Shown here: piece after piece, positions 16,832 to 23,641 of the stretch | Layout: the number at the start of each line of letters is the position of its first letter | Position numbering within the stretch: position 1 is the first letter of the stretch | Source of the DNA: a virus | Length of the DNA stretch: 25,707 nt | IMG/VR virus record: IMGVR_UViG_3300020474_000097 | Coordinates: 1 to 25,707 of that record | Reading direction: 5' to 3' (one strand) | The notes under the pieces: model-generated | Databases searched by the model: none | Seen by the model: only the letters and a program-made list of their open reading frames with translations | What the model was told of the DNA's origin: nothing | Position numbers and translations under genes: made by a program

Positions 16832-17810
16832 TCAACTCCTCCTTATATCTATAATCGTGGTTCATAAAACAACCAAGTGTACATCTATCTAAAAATTCAC
16901 AACTAGCACAATTATACTTTTCTAAAAAAGAATTTTCTATTATACTATTGTCTTTTCTTTTGATTGGAGATTTATATTGACTTAATGATTTTTCACTCTG
17001 TACTAAATTTCCACATTGACATAATGTACCATCTGCTAATATTAATTTAGAAACTCTGCAACTTGCAAAATTCTTTTTGTTGAATATCCAATCTCTAACA
17101 GGATGAACATTTGGATATTTGTCAACACAATGTTTAAAAAACTTTAATAGTAATTCATCACTAGGCATATTAAACTTTGCGTGTTCGTCTGGCATATAAT
17201 AATCAAAGTAAATATACTTACCTTGTTTATACAGATAGTCAAAGTATTCATCGCCTTCATTTAAATAATAATTGATATTAGGTTTTGTCAATAGACAAGA
17301 AAAACAAGTTACTTCGTCTCCCCAATATTCTACATTTGATTTAAATATTTCAAAGTCTTTTTTATTAAATCTACCTCTAGGGTCATAACTTGTAGTAAGT
17401 CTTGTTTCTATACCTTCTTCTCTTGACCAAGATATTAAATCTCTTATTAACTCATTACCATCTTCTGTAGTAACTAAATTAGATACCCAATTCATTACAC
17501 ATTTCTTATCGTAATGGTCGCATATTTTTTGTATGCCTTTTACAAATAGTTTGTAACCCTCGTTTAAGTTTCTATTATAAATTGCAGGTGCAAAAACTTC
17601 GCCACCCATTATGTTAAAGGTAACTTTTTGCATTAATTCTTTTGATATAAACTTCTCTACTGACGGAAGTTTATTCATTACATTGTCAATGCCAATTGTG
17701 TCTTCGTGATTTTGCCAGCAGAAAGCACACCTTAAATTACAAAATTCAAATAGATGAATTGTGTACTCTTGTTCGGGGTCTCTTTTGGGGTCTAATAAGA
17801 ACTCTCGCAT
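16758..17810 (-). CDS. Radical SAM/SPASM enzyme
   Basis: The protein has 350 residues. C24-x3-C28-x2-C31 (CNLRCAFC) is the radical SAM motif, and NIMGGEV at 66-72 contains GGE. SNLVT at 110-114 and TTSYDPRGR at 139-147 are the shared family motifs. The C-terminal domain has C251, then C264 and C266 (LCQCG), C301-x2-C304-x5-C310-x3-C314, and C329. This is a SPASM-type set of ligands, with LILADGTLCQCGNL resembling the start of the domain in peptide-modifying enzymes. The substrate is unknown. The gene lies 8 nt after an unrecognised 372-residue gene, and its last 74 nt also encode the start of the next protein. Confidence 0.9.
   Translation of the reverse strand: MREFLLDPKRDPEQEYTIHLFEFCNLRCAFCWQNHEDTIGIDNVMNKLPSVEKFISKELMQKVTFNIMGGEVFAPAIYNRNLNEGYKLFVKGIQKICDHYDKKCVMNWVSNLVTTEDGNELIRDLISWSREEGIETRLTTSYDPRGRFNKKDFEIFKSNVEYWGDEVTCFSCLLTKPNINYYLNEGDEYFDYLYKQGKYIYFDYYMPDEHAKFNMPSDELLLKFFKHCVDKYPNVHPVRDWIFNKKNFASCRVSKLILADGTLCQCGNLVQSEKSLSQYKSPIKRKDNSIIENSFLEKYNCASCEFLDRCTLGCFMNHDYRYKEELNECVYKLTHRYIEDVRLQRNYIAT
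16836..16844 (-). promoter_or_regulatory. Strong Shine-Dalgarno site deciding an overlapping start
   Basis: AAGGAGGAG on the minus strand, four bases before the ATG at 16831. It is one of the best RBS matches in the window and lies within the upstream radical SAM gene, supporting a genuine 74-nt out-of-frame overlap. Confidence 0.65.
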
Positions 17811-17818
17811 TTAAACTC

Positions 17819-18937
17819 CTACGAGTTTGCGAATAGTCTATACTTTGATAATGTGTCTGTATCGTTATCTTTTTTAAGTGAGAATAGATATTGTAAGAAA
17901 GAATAATTAATATTACCAATATCAAATCTAGGTATAAAGGATAATGCAGAAGGACTATTCACCGTTTCATTTATAATTGTTTCAAAATCTGTTTTAGATA
18001 ATGAACTTTGACAAGCCTTATCTAAATATTTCATATAGAAATCGTCAGCAGTTACCTTTTCTTCAAAAGTCTGTAATGATATAATTAAATCTTTTAATGC
18101 AGTTTGTTTATCACTTGACATATTATCTATATTAGCAATATTTACAGCGCCAACATTTGCAGTTGGATTAGTTGTAAATACATCTGTATCAGCAAACGGA
18201 GCAAAAGGTGTAATGCCTTCAAATACATTGTCGGCAGTTAAGTCAACATCACTTGTAGTATAACCTAGTTGTGTTTGCAAATTCGTATTCAACAGATTAA
18301 GAGCCGCACCTTCTCTAATATCTGTTAGTGTTTCTTTATAAAATCTTTTTAGAAATTTTAAGTAAGTAGAAAGTAATTTATCTTCGTGTGTATCTGCACC
18401 TGCAAAATATTCACCTAGTAATAACTCTAATGAATAATCTAAATCAAGTGCTTTTAATTTATCTAAATCTAATGTTGGCATTACATTTGTGTAACCTACA
18501 ACATCACCTAGACCTGCATACAACTTCGTGAGCGCTAGCGTGTGCGTAGGCTGTAGTTGTGTATTTGCAATAATTTTTTCGTGGTGTAAGAATATTTGTA
18601 AATATTTTTCTATGTCTGAACTTTCTGCGAAAGGTAATACAGACTTTAACCATATTGTTGACAATTCTAAAAATGCCTGTGTATCACAATATATAATTAC
18701 TTTTGTATTCAATTCTTTTTGTTTTGTACATACACTATCAAAGAAATTATCTAAACCATTATACTTGGTTTGCATTTCGTTTCTATTCTTTGCAAAATTA
18801 AGTAAAGTACCTCTATATGTTGTTTGAAGTTCCTGGTGCATTTCATTACCTGCTTCTTCAGATATAACATATCTGTTAGTATGACAATCTATACTATCGT
18901 CAAAGTTTAGATATACTTTATTAAATAAGTGTAGCAT
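17819..18937 (-). CDS. Hypothetical 372-residue protein, unrecognised
   Basis: Two parts are visible. Residues 1-115 have alternating strands and helices (LFNKVYLNFDDSIDCHTNRYVI, TKVIIYCDTQAFLELSTIWLKSVL), suggesting an alpha/beta domain with acidic residues at strand ends. Residues about 130-372 are helical, with LDLDKLKALDLDYSLELLLGEYF, KLLSTYLKFLKRFYKETL and, near the end, NYSFLQYLFSLKK; they are interrupted by a Thr/Asn/Ala-rich segment at about 235-275. There is no signal peptide and no recognised catalytic motif. It lies between the 224-residue hypothetical and a radical SAM gene, 8 nt or less from each. A substrate carrier, virion component or nuclease-like domain are all conceivable; nothing decides it. 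A short GC-rich codon patch lies at 18527-18547. Confidence 0.65.
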   Translation of the reverse strand: MLHLFNKVYLNFDDSIDCHTNRYVISEEAGNEMHQELQTTYRGTLLNFAKNRNEMQTKYNGLDNFFDSVCTKQKELNTKVIIYCDTQAFLELSTIWLKSVLPFAESSDIEKYLQIFLHHEKIIANTQLQPTHTLALTKLYAGLGDVVGYTNVMPTLDLDKLKALDLDYSLELLLGEYFAGADTHEDKLLSTYLKFLKRFYKETLTDIREGAALNLLNTNLQTQLGYTTSDVDLTADNVFEGITPFAPFADTDVFTTNPTANVGAVNIANIDNMSSDKQTALKDLIISLQTFEEKVTADDFYMKYLDKACQSSLSKTDFETIINETVNSPSALSFIPRFDIGNINYSFLQYLFSLKKDNDTDTLSKYRLFANS

Positions 18938-18938
18938 T

Positions 18939-19613
18939 TTATTTTCCTAAATCTTTTTGTTTTGCAGTATTGTATTCTTTAGTATTGAACTTGCCTTCAG
19001 CGACAGCCCAAGTCATAAGAAACATACTATTATTTGTATTTGCCCAAAAATCATATAACGACTTACCTTTGAACATATACTCTTGAAAGTATTTTACATA
19101 ATTTTTTACAATACTTTCGTTTGGTCTATTATAATAAAAATAGAAGTCTTTGTGTTTCAACATACTAACAAAATTTATACCTCTAACATCTTCTGTCTCA
19201 TCTTTAGGATAAGTTTCAAGAAAGTCTTTAAATGCACCTTCACCAACAATAGACATATTGTATAAAGGTAGACTTTCTAGTTTACTTGCCCATTTGTCTA
19301 GTATGTCTTTATTCTTTTCTATTATACTACTATATTTATCCGTTTGCGATAAACCTTTATGTTGAAATAATATAGCGATTACTTCTTTTTCTAATGTCGG
19401 TATATTTACTAACATTTGAGAGTTTAGATATTCTGATACTAATTCATCGTCCATATTCTTAATATCGCAAGGTATATCAAGATTACTTAAATATGTTAGA
19501 AACTGAGCACCTTTTAATGTACTATTTTTATAATCTAATAAGTAAGTTTCAGTTTTATCTTCAAAATATTTTTTTAAGTTTTTCAATTCAATTGGTACTA
19601 TACTTTCAATCAT
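18939..19613 (-). CDS. Hypothetical 224-residue protein, unrecognised
   Basis: The protein is largely helical and charged (IELKNLKKYFEDKTETYLLDY, FLTYLSNLDIPCDIKNMDDE, PTLEKEVIAILFQHKGLSQTDKY). A C-terminal aromatic part contains FYFYYNRPNESIVKNYVKYF and SLYDFWANTNNSMFLMTWAV. It has no signal peptide, and the single Cys at about residue 53 does not suggest a metal cluster. The ATG overlaps the upstream stop by one base (TAATG), with GGAGG about 14 nt before it. The gene is separated from the next by a single base, so it is surely co-translated with the 372-residue protein. Together they may form a complex, but that is inference from spacing only. Confidence 0.65.
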   Translation of the reverse strand: MIESIVPIELKNLKKYFEDKTETYLLDYKNSTLKGAQFLTYLSNLDIPCDIKNMDDELVSEYLNSQMLVNIPTLEKEVIAILFQHKGLSQTDKYSSIIEKNKDILDKWASKLESLPLYNMSIVGEGAFKDFLETYPKDETEDVRGINFVSMLKHKDFYFYYNRPNESIVKNYVKYFQEYMFKGKSLYDFWANTNNSMFLMTWAVAEGKFNTKEYNTAKQKDLGK

Positions 19614-19807
19614 TATGCTTCCATTCCTCCTTTAGGTAAACAATTATAATCAATTGTTTTCCAAGGACCATCTGCTGGTATAGATAAGATTTCTTCTTTT
19701 AATTCTATACAAGCATTTTTTGTTTTAAATTCTTTTACTTCTTGAAAATGACAAGAACTATCATTCATACAAGCAGTTAATATCAAAGTCCATATTACTT
19801 CAATCAT
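19613..19807 (-). CDS. Small Cys-containing protein with lipobox-like N-terminus
   Basis: The protein has 64 residues. MIEVIWTLILTACMNDSSC begins with a short hydrophobic stretch ending in LTAC, which fits a lipoprotein lipobox with C13 as the lipidated residue. The N-terminus lacks the usual positive charge. Further cysteines are C19, C33 and C56, giving possible disulphides if exported. The body reads FQEVKEFKTKNACIELKEEIL, a helix, then DGPWKTIDYNC. I recall small proteins of this layout (hydrophobic start, a few cysteines, 'W..i.Y.C.P' end) near tail genes of marine T4-like phages, without known function. It overlaps both neighbours by one base (TAATG), directly after the Cys-His-x-Ser-tailed protein. 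Confidence 0.65.
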   Translation of the reverse strand: MIEVIWTLILTACMNDSSCHFQEVKEFKTKNACIELKEEILSIPADGPWKTIDYNCLPKGGMEA

Positions 19808-20580
19808 TATCTTCTTCCTCTACTACCGTGGCAAGAACTATGACAAGAACTATGACATATAGTTTTTGCAAGTCCATAAGTGCTTCCTCTTTCAGTATTA
19901 TATGCGTTTGCAAGGTCAGCAATAAATGTTTCTAAATTTGCAGAAGTTATAAGTCGTCCAGAGTTTAGATATGATGGTTGACTAGGATTTAGTGTTACTC
20001 TTACTGAAGTTAAATTGTGAGCAATTTGTGTGTCTGAATATTGTTGTCCTGCACCAGTCATTGTAACAGACGCAGTTGTATTTTTAATATTAGTGTAAGT
20101 ATTCATTTCATTTTTTAATGTTTGATAAATGTTACCTGCATTAATGGTTGTGCCAGAGTTACCTATTTGAGTTCCTGTAATACCAATAGTAACTGCTGAT
20201 ATGGTAGTCATTGTACTGATTGTACCTTGAGCACCTGAATTTGAACCTGTTAGAATATCGTTTTGTAAAAAATTTGTTTGACCTGAACCTGCAACTATAT
20301 TTCTGACTTTTAAATTGTTACTTGAATATGTAACTACGGTACCTACCGTTCCTGATATAGAACCTGTTACCGTTTCGTTTGCAGTAAATGTACCAGTGGC
20401 GTTAGTTAAAACTAATTCCATTCCGTCTACTACACCTCCAAAGTCAGCACTTGAAAATGCAGAGTGACCAGGTAGATTATCTGTACCCCAAACTATTTGG
20501 GTATCTGCAATATCTGTTACTAACTCTTCAAATCTATCTACTATATTTTGACTTGTTATCGGGTCGTTTAATGTTACCAT
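19807..20580 (-). CDS. Virion-type protein with C-terminal Cys-His-x-Ser repeat; candidate radical SAM substrate
   Basis: The protein has 257 residues. Residues 1-55 are a mixed helical start (LNDPITSQNIVDRFEELVTD). Residues about 57-155 hold two Gly/Thr/Ser/Asn-rich beta modules of the kind 'F..NE/DxxTGSxSGxxGT', typical of phage fibre or decoration proteins. A helical part (NLETFIADLANAYNTERGS) leads to the last 16 residues, CHSSCHSSCHGSRGRR. The protein's only three cysteines (242, 246, 250) are there, spaced every four residues and each followed by His and, two on, Ser. ATG at 20580 overlaps by 7 nt the stop of a canonical radical SAM/SPASM gene. A peptide-modification substrate is inferred; metal binding by the tail is the main alternative. 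Confidence 0.8.
   Translation of the reverse strand: MVTLNDPITSQNIVDRFEELVTDIADTQIVWGTDNLPGHSAFSSADFGGVVDGMELVLTNATGTFTANETVTGSISGTVGTVVTYSSNNLKVRNIVAGSGQTNFLQNDILTGSNSGAQGTISTMTTISAVTIGITGTQIGNSGTTINAGNIYQTLKNEMNTYTNIKNTTASVTMTGAGQQYSDTQIAHNLTSVRVTLNPSQPSYLNSGRLITSANLETFIADLANAYNTERGSTYGLAKTICHSSCHSSCHGSRGRR
19810..19857 (-). repeat. Coding repeat for the Cys-His-x-Ser tail
   Basis: Two exact copies of a 12-base unit (TGTCATAGTTCT on the minus strand) followed by a third, diverged unit (TGCCACGGTAGT), then an Arg-Gly-Arg-Arg end. The near-identical first two units suggest recent unit duplication; the third differs at most codons while keeping Cys, His and Ser. Confidence 0.85.
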
Positions 20581-21626
20581 CTTGCTTCATTCCTCTGTGC
20601 CAATTGTTTCATAAGAGATTTAGGGGCACCACATATACCATTTTGCCATTCTAGTTGGTGACAATCGCCACCACAATACTTAAATACTTCACAATCAAAA
20701 CATTCAGTATTTCTTGCAACTTCACAAGCAATATTGTTTAATCTCTTAGGATTATTTATAAGGTCTACCATAGGGTCATCCAGAGAACCGAAATTAAACT
20801 CGGGACTTGCGTTAGGACAACCACCTATAGTACCAGTTGCGTTTAAAGTAAACAATTTCTGCTCACAATCTCTACAAAAAGTACCTTGTTTAGTATTACC
20901 AGTTTCAAATTTAGAATATATTGTCTCTAAAAACTCATTATCAAACCACTCTCTAGTCTTATATTGTATAGATTGTTCGTGCATTTTTAGAAACCATTTA
21001 TCTTGTTCTATATTTGATGGAAATATCTCTGGGTGTAAATTTGCATTACCATTTCCAGTCAATCTTTCTAATGCCATTTCTTGTACGCCTAAATCTTTTA
21101 CCCATTTCAATAATTCAATAGGTTCAATATTTACGGTGTCTTTAGTTACGGATATGAAAAGTTTTATATCAATACCTTCAGATATTAAAGTCTCAACATT
21201 ACTTCTCCATAAGTTTGATTGTTTTTCGTTTGCAAAACGAATATTCGGGTCCCAAGAAGTACCACATCTACCACCAAGAGGACCTTTCATAAAATCTATG
21301 TGTTCTTGTTTTAATTTAAAAACTAAATTAGTTGTAACACCAAATGATTGATGTTCCCATAAGTCTTTTGTTCTATCATAAACATATTGCATTTCAGATA
21401 CAGGTACTAAAAAAGGTTCACCACCGTGAAACTCTAAATGAGCAATATCGTTTTTATGAAAATTGTATTTTCTGAAGTTTTGTAACCATCGTACTACTTT
21501 GTCAGTATTCCAATATACTTTAGGTCCTTTACTACCTGAAGTGAAACAATGTTTACAATTTAGATTACAGGTTTCGGTTGTTTTTAAATAAAACATCCAA
21601 TTCATAGGCGCATAATTTAGCGTCAT
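20574..21626 (-). CDS. Radical SAM/SPASM peptide-maturase-like enzyme (canonical, anSME-like)
   Basis: From ATG at 21626 the protein has 350 residues. An upstream in-frame TTG exists at 21653, but the ATG has GGAG about eight bases before it and forms a TAATG junction with the previous stop. C20-x3-C24-x2-C27 (CNLNCKHC) is the radical SAM motif; FHGGEP at 66-71 is the GGEP block; TSWDPNIR carries the family motif. The SPASM domain is complete: C251, C254, C270, C301, then C309-x2-C312-x5-C318-x3-C322 and C332, with the NATGTIGGCP strand between. This layout matches anaerobic sulfatase-maturating and RiPP-modifying enzymes. The next gene, overlapping by 7 nt, encodes the Cys-His-x-Ser-tailed protein. 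Confidence 0.92.
   Translation of the reverse strand: MTLNYAPMNWMFYLKTTETCNLNCKHCFTSGSKGPKVYWNTDKVVRWLQNFRKYNFHKNDIAHLEFHGGEPFLVPVSEMQYVYDRTKDLWEHQSFGVTTNLVFKLKQEHIDFMKGPLGGRCGTSWDPNIRFANEKQSNLWRSNVETLISEGIDIKLFISVTKDTVNIEPIELLKWVKDLGVQEMALERLTGNGNANLHPEIFPSNIEQDKWFLKMHEQSIQYKTREWFDNEFLETIYSKFETGNTKQGTFCRDCEQKLFTLNATGTIGGCPNASPEFNFGSLDDPMVDLINNPKRLNNIACEVARNTECFDCEVFKYCGGDCHQLEWQNGICGAPKSLMKQLAQRNEARW
20753..20760 (-). promoter_or_regulatory. Possible internal late promoter (TATAAATA)
   Basis: A perfect TATAAATA on the minus strand inside the radical SAM gene (codons for D-L-I-N-N-P), 172 nt before the start of the Cys-His-x-Ser-tailed gene. The other candidates lie within 24 nt of a start, so this may be chance. 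If real, it would raise the level of the structural substrate above that of its enzyme. Confidence 0.25.
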
Positions 21627-22105
21627 TATATAACTCCAATACTTAACCCCCAAGTATCTGCTTCATTCTCAACAAAATGTTTAACACCTTCTTTTATGAT
21701 AACTCCTTCGTCATCATAGACAATTTGTTTTATGCCATCTAGGTCTACGGTCTTTTTACCTTTAACAACATATAGGTAAACATCTTTATCGTCTCTATGT
21801 GCTTTGAAACTTACACCTGGTCTTTGATTTACAAATAAATGAATATCTTGTCTTTTTTTGCCTGTGATATTTAACACAACTTCATCTAAAACTTCTCTCA
21901 ACCAAGGTGTGTCTTCTAAACCTTCCACCTTAATAGTTTTATATCTCTCGTATTCTCTTAACCATTCACCAAAAGACATATGTTCTTTAACCTCTCGGTC
22001 AAGACCATTATCGTCTATGTAAAATAGTTGTCTTGCTTCGTATCTGTCGTGTGATTGGATTTGTTCTTTTAATCGGTTAATCCAAAGGGTTGTTTGTTCA
22101 TCCAT
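21626..22105 (-). CDS. Compact JmjC/cupin-type Fe(II)/2-oxoglutarate oxygenase-like protein
   Basis: The protein has 159 residues. FKAHRDDKDVYLYVVKGKKTVDL at 100-122 is very like the ligand strand of ribosomal-oxygenase-type JmjC proteins (YcfD, MINA53, NO66), with H103 and D105 as iron ligands. IIKEGVKHFVENEADTWGLSIGV supplies the distal His at 143. Only about 38 residues separate the ligands, so the barrel is shorter than in YcfD; a plain cupin is the alternative. YcfD-type enzymes hydroxylate Arg or His side chains in proteins, which is notable beside a His- and Arg-bearing tail. The N-terminal 80 residues are charged and helical. The stop overlaps the radical SAM ATG (TAATG). Confidence 0.65.
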   Translation of the reverse strand: MDEQTTLWINRLKEQIQSHDRYEARQLFYIDDNGLDREVKEHMSFGEWLREYERYKTIKVEGLEDTPWLREVLDEVVLNITGKKRQDIHLFVNQRPGVSFKAHRDDKDVYLYVVKGKKTVDLDGIKQIVYDDEGVIIKEGVKHFVENEADTWGLSIGVI

Positions 22106-22114
22106 AATATACTC

Positions 22115-23416
22115 CTATTTGCCAACTACGATTTCAATAAGTCTTTCCTCTTCTCTATCGTCATTGACTAATGATTTACCTATTAATGTTCCTGGTCTCG
22201 GTTCTGCCTCTGGTCTTCCACAACCAGGTTTAGAACAAGATACTATCATATCACCTTTTCTTACTTTACCACAAACTCTTACAGGTACTCTACCAGTCAT
22301 TGCAACCATTGTAGTTGTACCTTCTAATCCACTATTCATTGTAAAGGCAGGTTTCTCTGAAACAACACCTATTACTTTATGACAATGGTCTTCAACACAT
22401 TGAGTTACTTCAGCAGGACCACCTATACATAAAACGGTACCTATTGAATACTCTTTGTCTGTTAAGTATTTTTCTGCCAAGTCAGCATAGTTAGCCTGTG
22501 TAGCAGTTGTAGTTAAAACATTCGTTGATGGATTGTAGTATAAGGAACTATCAGTTTTTAATGCCTGATTTCCAGAACCAGCGTCTGCAAAAGTTAAAAA
22601 TCTTGTTGCGTTTGAAGTGTTATCAGAAGTTAATGCTACAGCAGTAGCAGATGAAGCAACACCAGTAATAGTGTTTGCAACTAAAGTGTCAACCGTTAAT
22701 GTTGCACTTGCAAATCCCGATAATTTTGCAACCGTAACTGAATTGTCTGCGATTTGGTTTGTACTTACAGCAGAGTTAGCCATCATTGTTCCTGTAACTG
22801 AACCAGTATCACCAGTTGTAATTACGGTACCAGAAATATCTGGCAATGTAATAACTCTATCAGCAGTTGGGTCATCTACTCTAAAAGTAGTTTCAAAACT
22901 ATCTGGAGTAGCACCTTCAAATTGCATAGACGCACCATTGATTGTTAAACCAGCGCCTACTAATGTACCACCAGCAGTTATACCACCAGTAGTATTTAAT
23001 TGTTCGTTACCAAAGTCAATTGTACCACTTGCAGAAGTTATAGAAGAAGTACCAATTGCGATGTTTGAAATTTCAGCCGTACTTGCAACATCAATTGATG
23101 TTAGGCCTGTTAAATTTGTATTTAATGAAAGATTTAATGTATCAGGTGATGATACCGTTGCAGTTAATCCAGTACCAGTTGTTACTAACATCGTGTTACC
23201 AGAAGCAACCGCCTGATTGTTTGAACCATCTGATAATATGAAACCAGCAGCGGCAATTGCGATTGCGTTAATTTCGTTTACAGCACCGATTACACTTGTT
23301 GCAGAAAGAGTTGAATCCAATGTTGCGATATCTCCAAAATCTGAAGCCGCAAGAGCATTAAACTCTATTCTTAATTTATCTAAACTATCTGTTTCTGTTA
23401 CTTGTCTAACTGCCAT
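22115..23416 (-). CDS. Tail-fibre protein with Cys-bearing C-terminal 'ADLAEKY' domain
   Basis: The protein has 433 residues. Residues 1-300 are Ala/Thr/Ser/Asn-rich fibre sequence, including an FEGATPDSFETTFRVDDPT module at about 168-186 followed by DRVITLPDISGTV, also present in the 8814-9194 gene. The C-terminal ~125 residues start YADLAEKYLTDKEYSIGTVL and continue with VIGVVSEKPAFTMNSGLEG, TGRVPVRVCGKVRKGDMIVS and GTLIGKSLV. This domain ends many phage fibres; related segments are thought to aid trimer folding or autocleavage. Here it carries six cysteines (LCIGG, TQCVEDHC, VCGK, SCSKPGC) and a His, more than I expect for the family. It lies directly upstream of the cassette; RBS use overlaps the previous gene by 11 nt. 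Confidence 0.85.
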   Translation of the reverse strand: MAVRQVTETDSLDKLRIEFNALAASDFGDIATLDSTLSATSVIGAVNEINAIAIAAAGFILSDGSNNQAVASGNTMLVTTGTGLTATVSSPDTLNLSLNTNLTGLTSIDVASTAEISNIAIGTSSITSASGTIDFGNEQLNTTGGITAGGTLVGAGLTINGASMQFEGATPDSFETTFRVDDPTADRVITLPDISGTVITTGDTGSVTGTMMANSAVSTNQIADNSVTVAKLSGFASATLTVDTLVANTITGVASSATAVALTSDNTSNATRFLTFADAGSGNQALKTDSSLYYNPSTNVLTTTATQANYADLAEKYLTDKEYSIGTVLCIGGPAEVTQCVEDHCHKVIGVVSEKPAFTMNSGLEGTTTMVAMTGRVPVRVCGKVRKGDMIVSCSKPGCGRPEAEPRPGTLIGKSLVNDDREEERLIEIVVGK

Positions 23417-23639
23417 TGTTTTGTCCCATTAACTTTAATATATTTTTTATTTCAAATAATTCTTGCTTTAAAGTATTTATCTCTCTACACATATCCTTTA
23501 ATTTGTCTTTCTCTGTATCTCTTAATCTTTTTCTTTCCATATAAATTTCGTATTCAGAAGTACTAGTATTAACAATTGCGTTTGAATTAATATCTCTAAC
23601 TAAATTTTGAAAATGTCGTACTTTTAAATGTCTACTCAT
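23406..23639 (-). CDS. Small coiled-coil protein
   Basis: The protein has 77 residues. The N-terminus is basic (MSRHLKVRHFQNLVRDINS). The second half, EYEIYMERKRLRDTEKDKLKDMCREINTLKQELFEIKNILKLM in register, has heptad-spaced hydrophobic residues and looks like one long coiled-coil helix. A fibre-assembly chaperone or small connector is plausible because it sits, overlapping by 11 nt, just before a fibre gene. No family recognised. No late promoter is seen close upstream, so it is read through from the preceding structural gene. Confidence 0.65.
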   Translation of the reverse strand: MSRHLKVRHFQNLVRDINSNAIVNTSTSEYEIYMERKRLRDTEKDKLKDMCREINTLKQELFEIKNILKLMGQNNGS

Positions 23640-23641
23640 AA

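Noticed and set aside
19822-19857. c-type haem motifs in the Cys-His-x-Ser tail
   Set aside because: Haem attachment needs CxxCH; here the spacing is CxxxCH. No signal peptide is present on the protein, so periplasmic haem attachment is unlikely.
20734-21351. 205-codon plus-strand frame
   Set aside because: It is antisense to the well-supported radical SAM gene, with no RBS or family motif. It is a codon-bias shadow.
22617-23216. 199-codon plus-strand frame
   Set aside because: Antisense to the fibre gene; its Val/Pro/Ala-rich product mirrors the Thr/Asn/Gly codons of the real gene.
23474-23481. Late-promoter-like GATAAATA before the 23416 fibre gene
   Set aside because: It lies 57 nt from the start, unlike the 19-24 nt spacing of the other sites, and has a mismatch; treated as chance.
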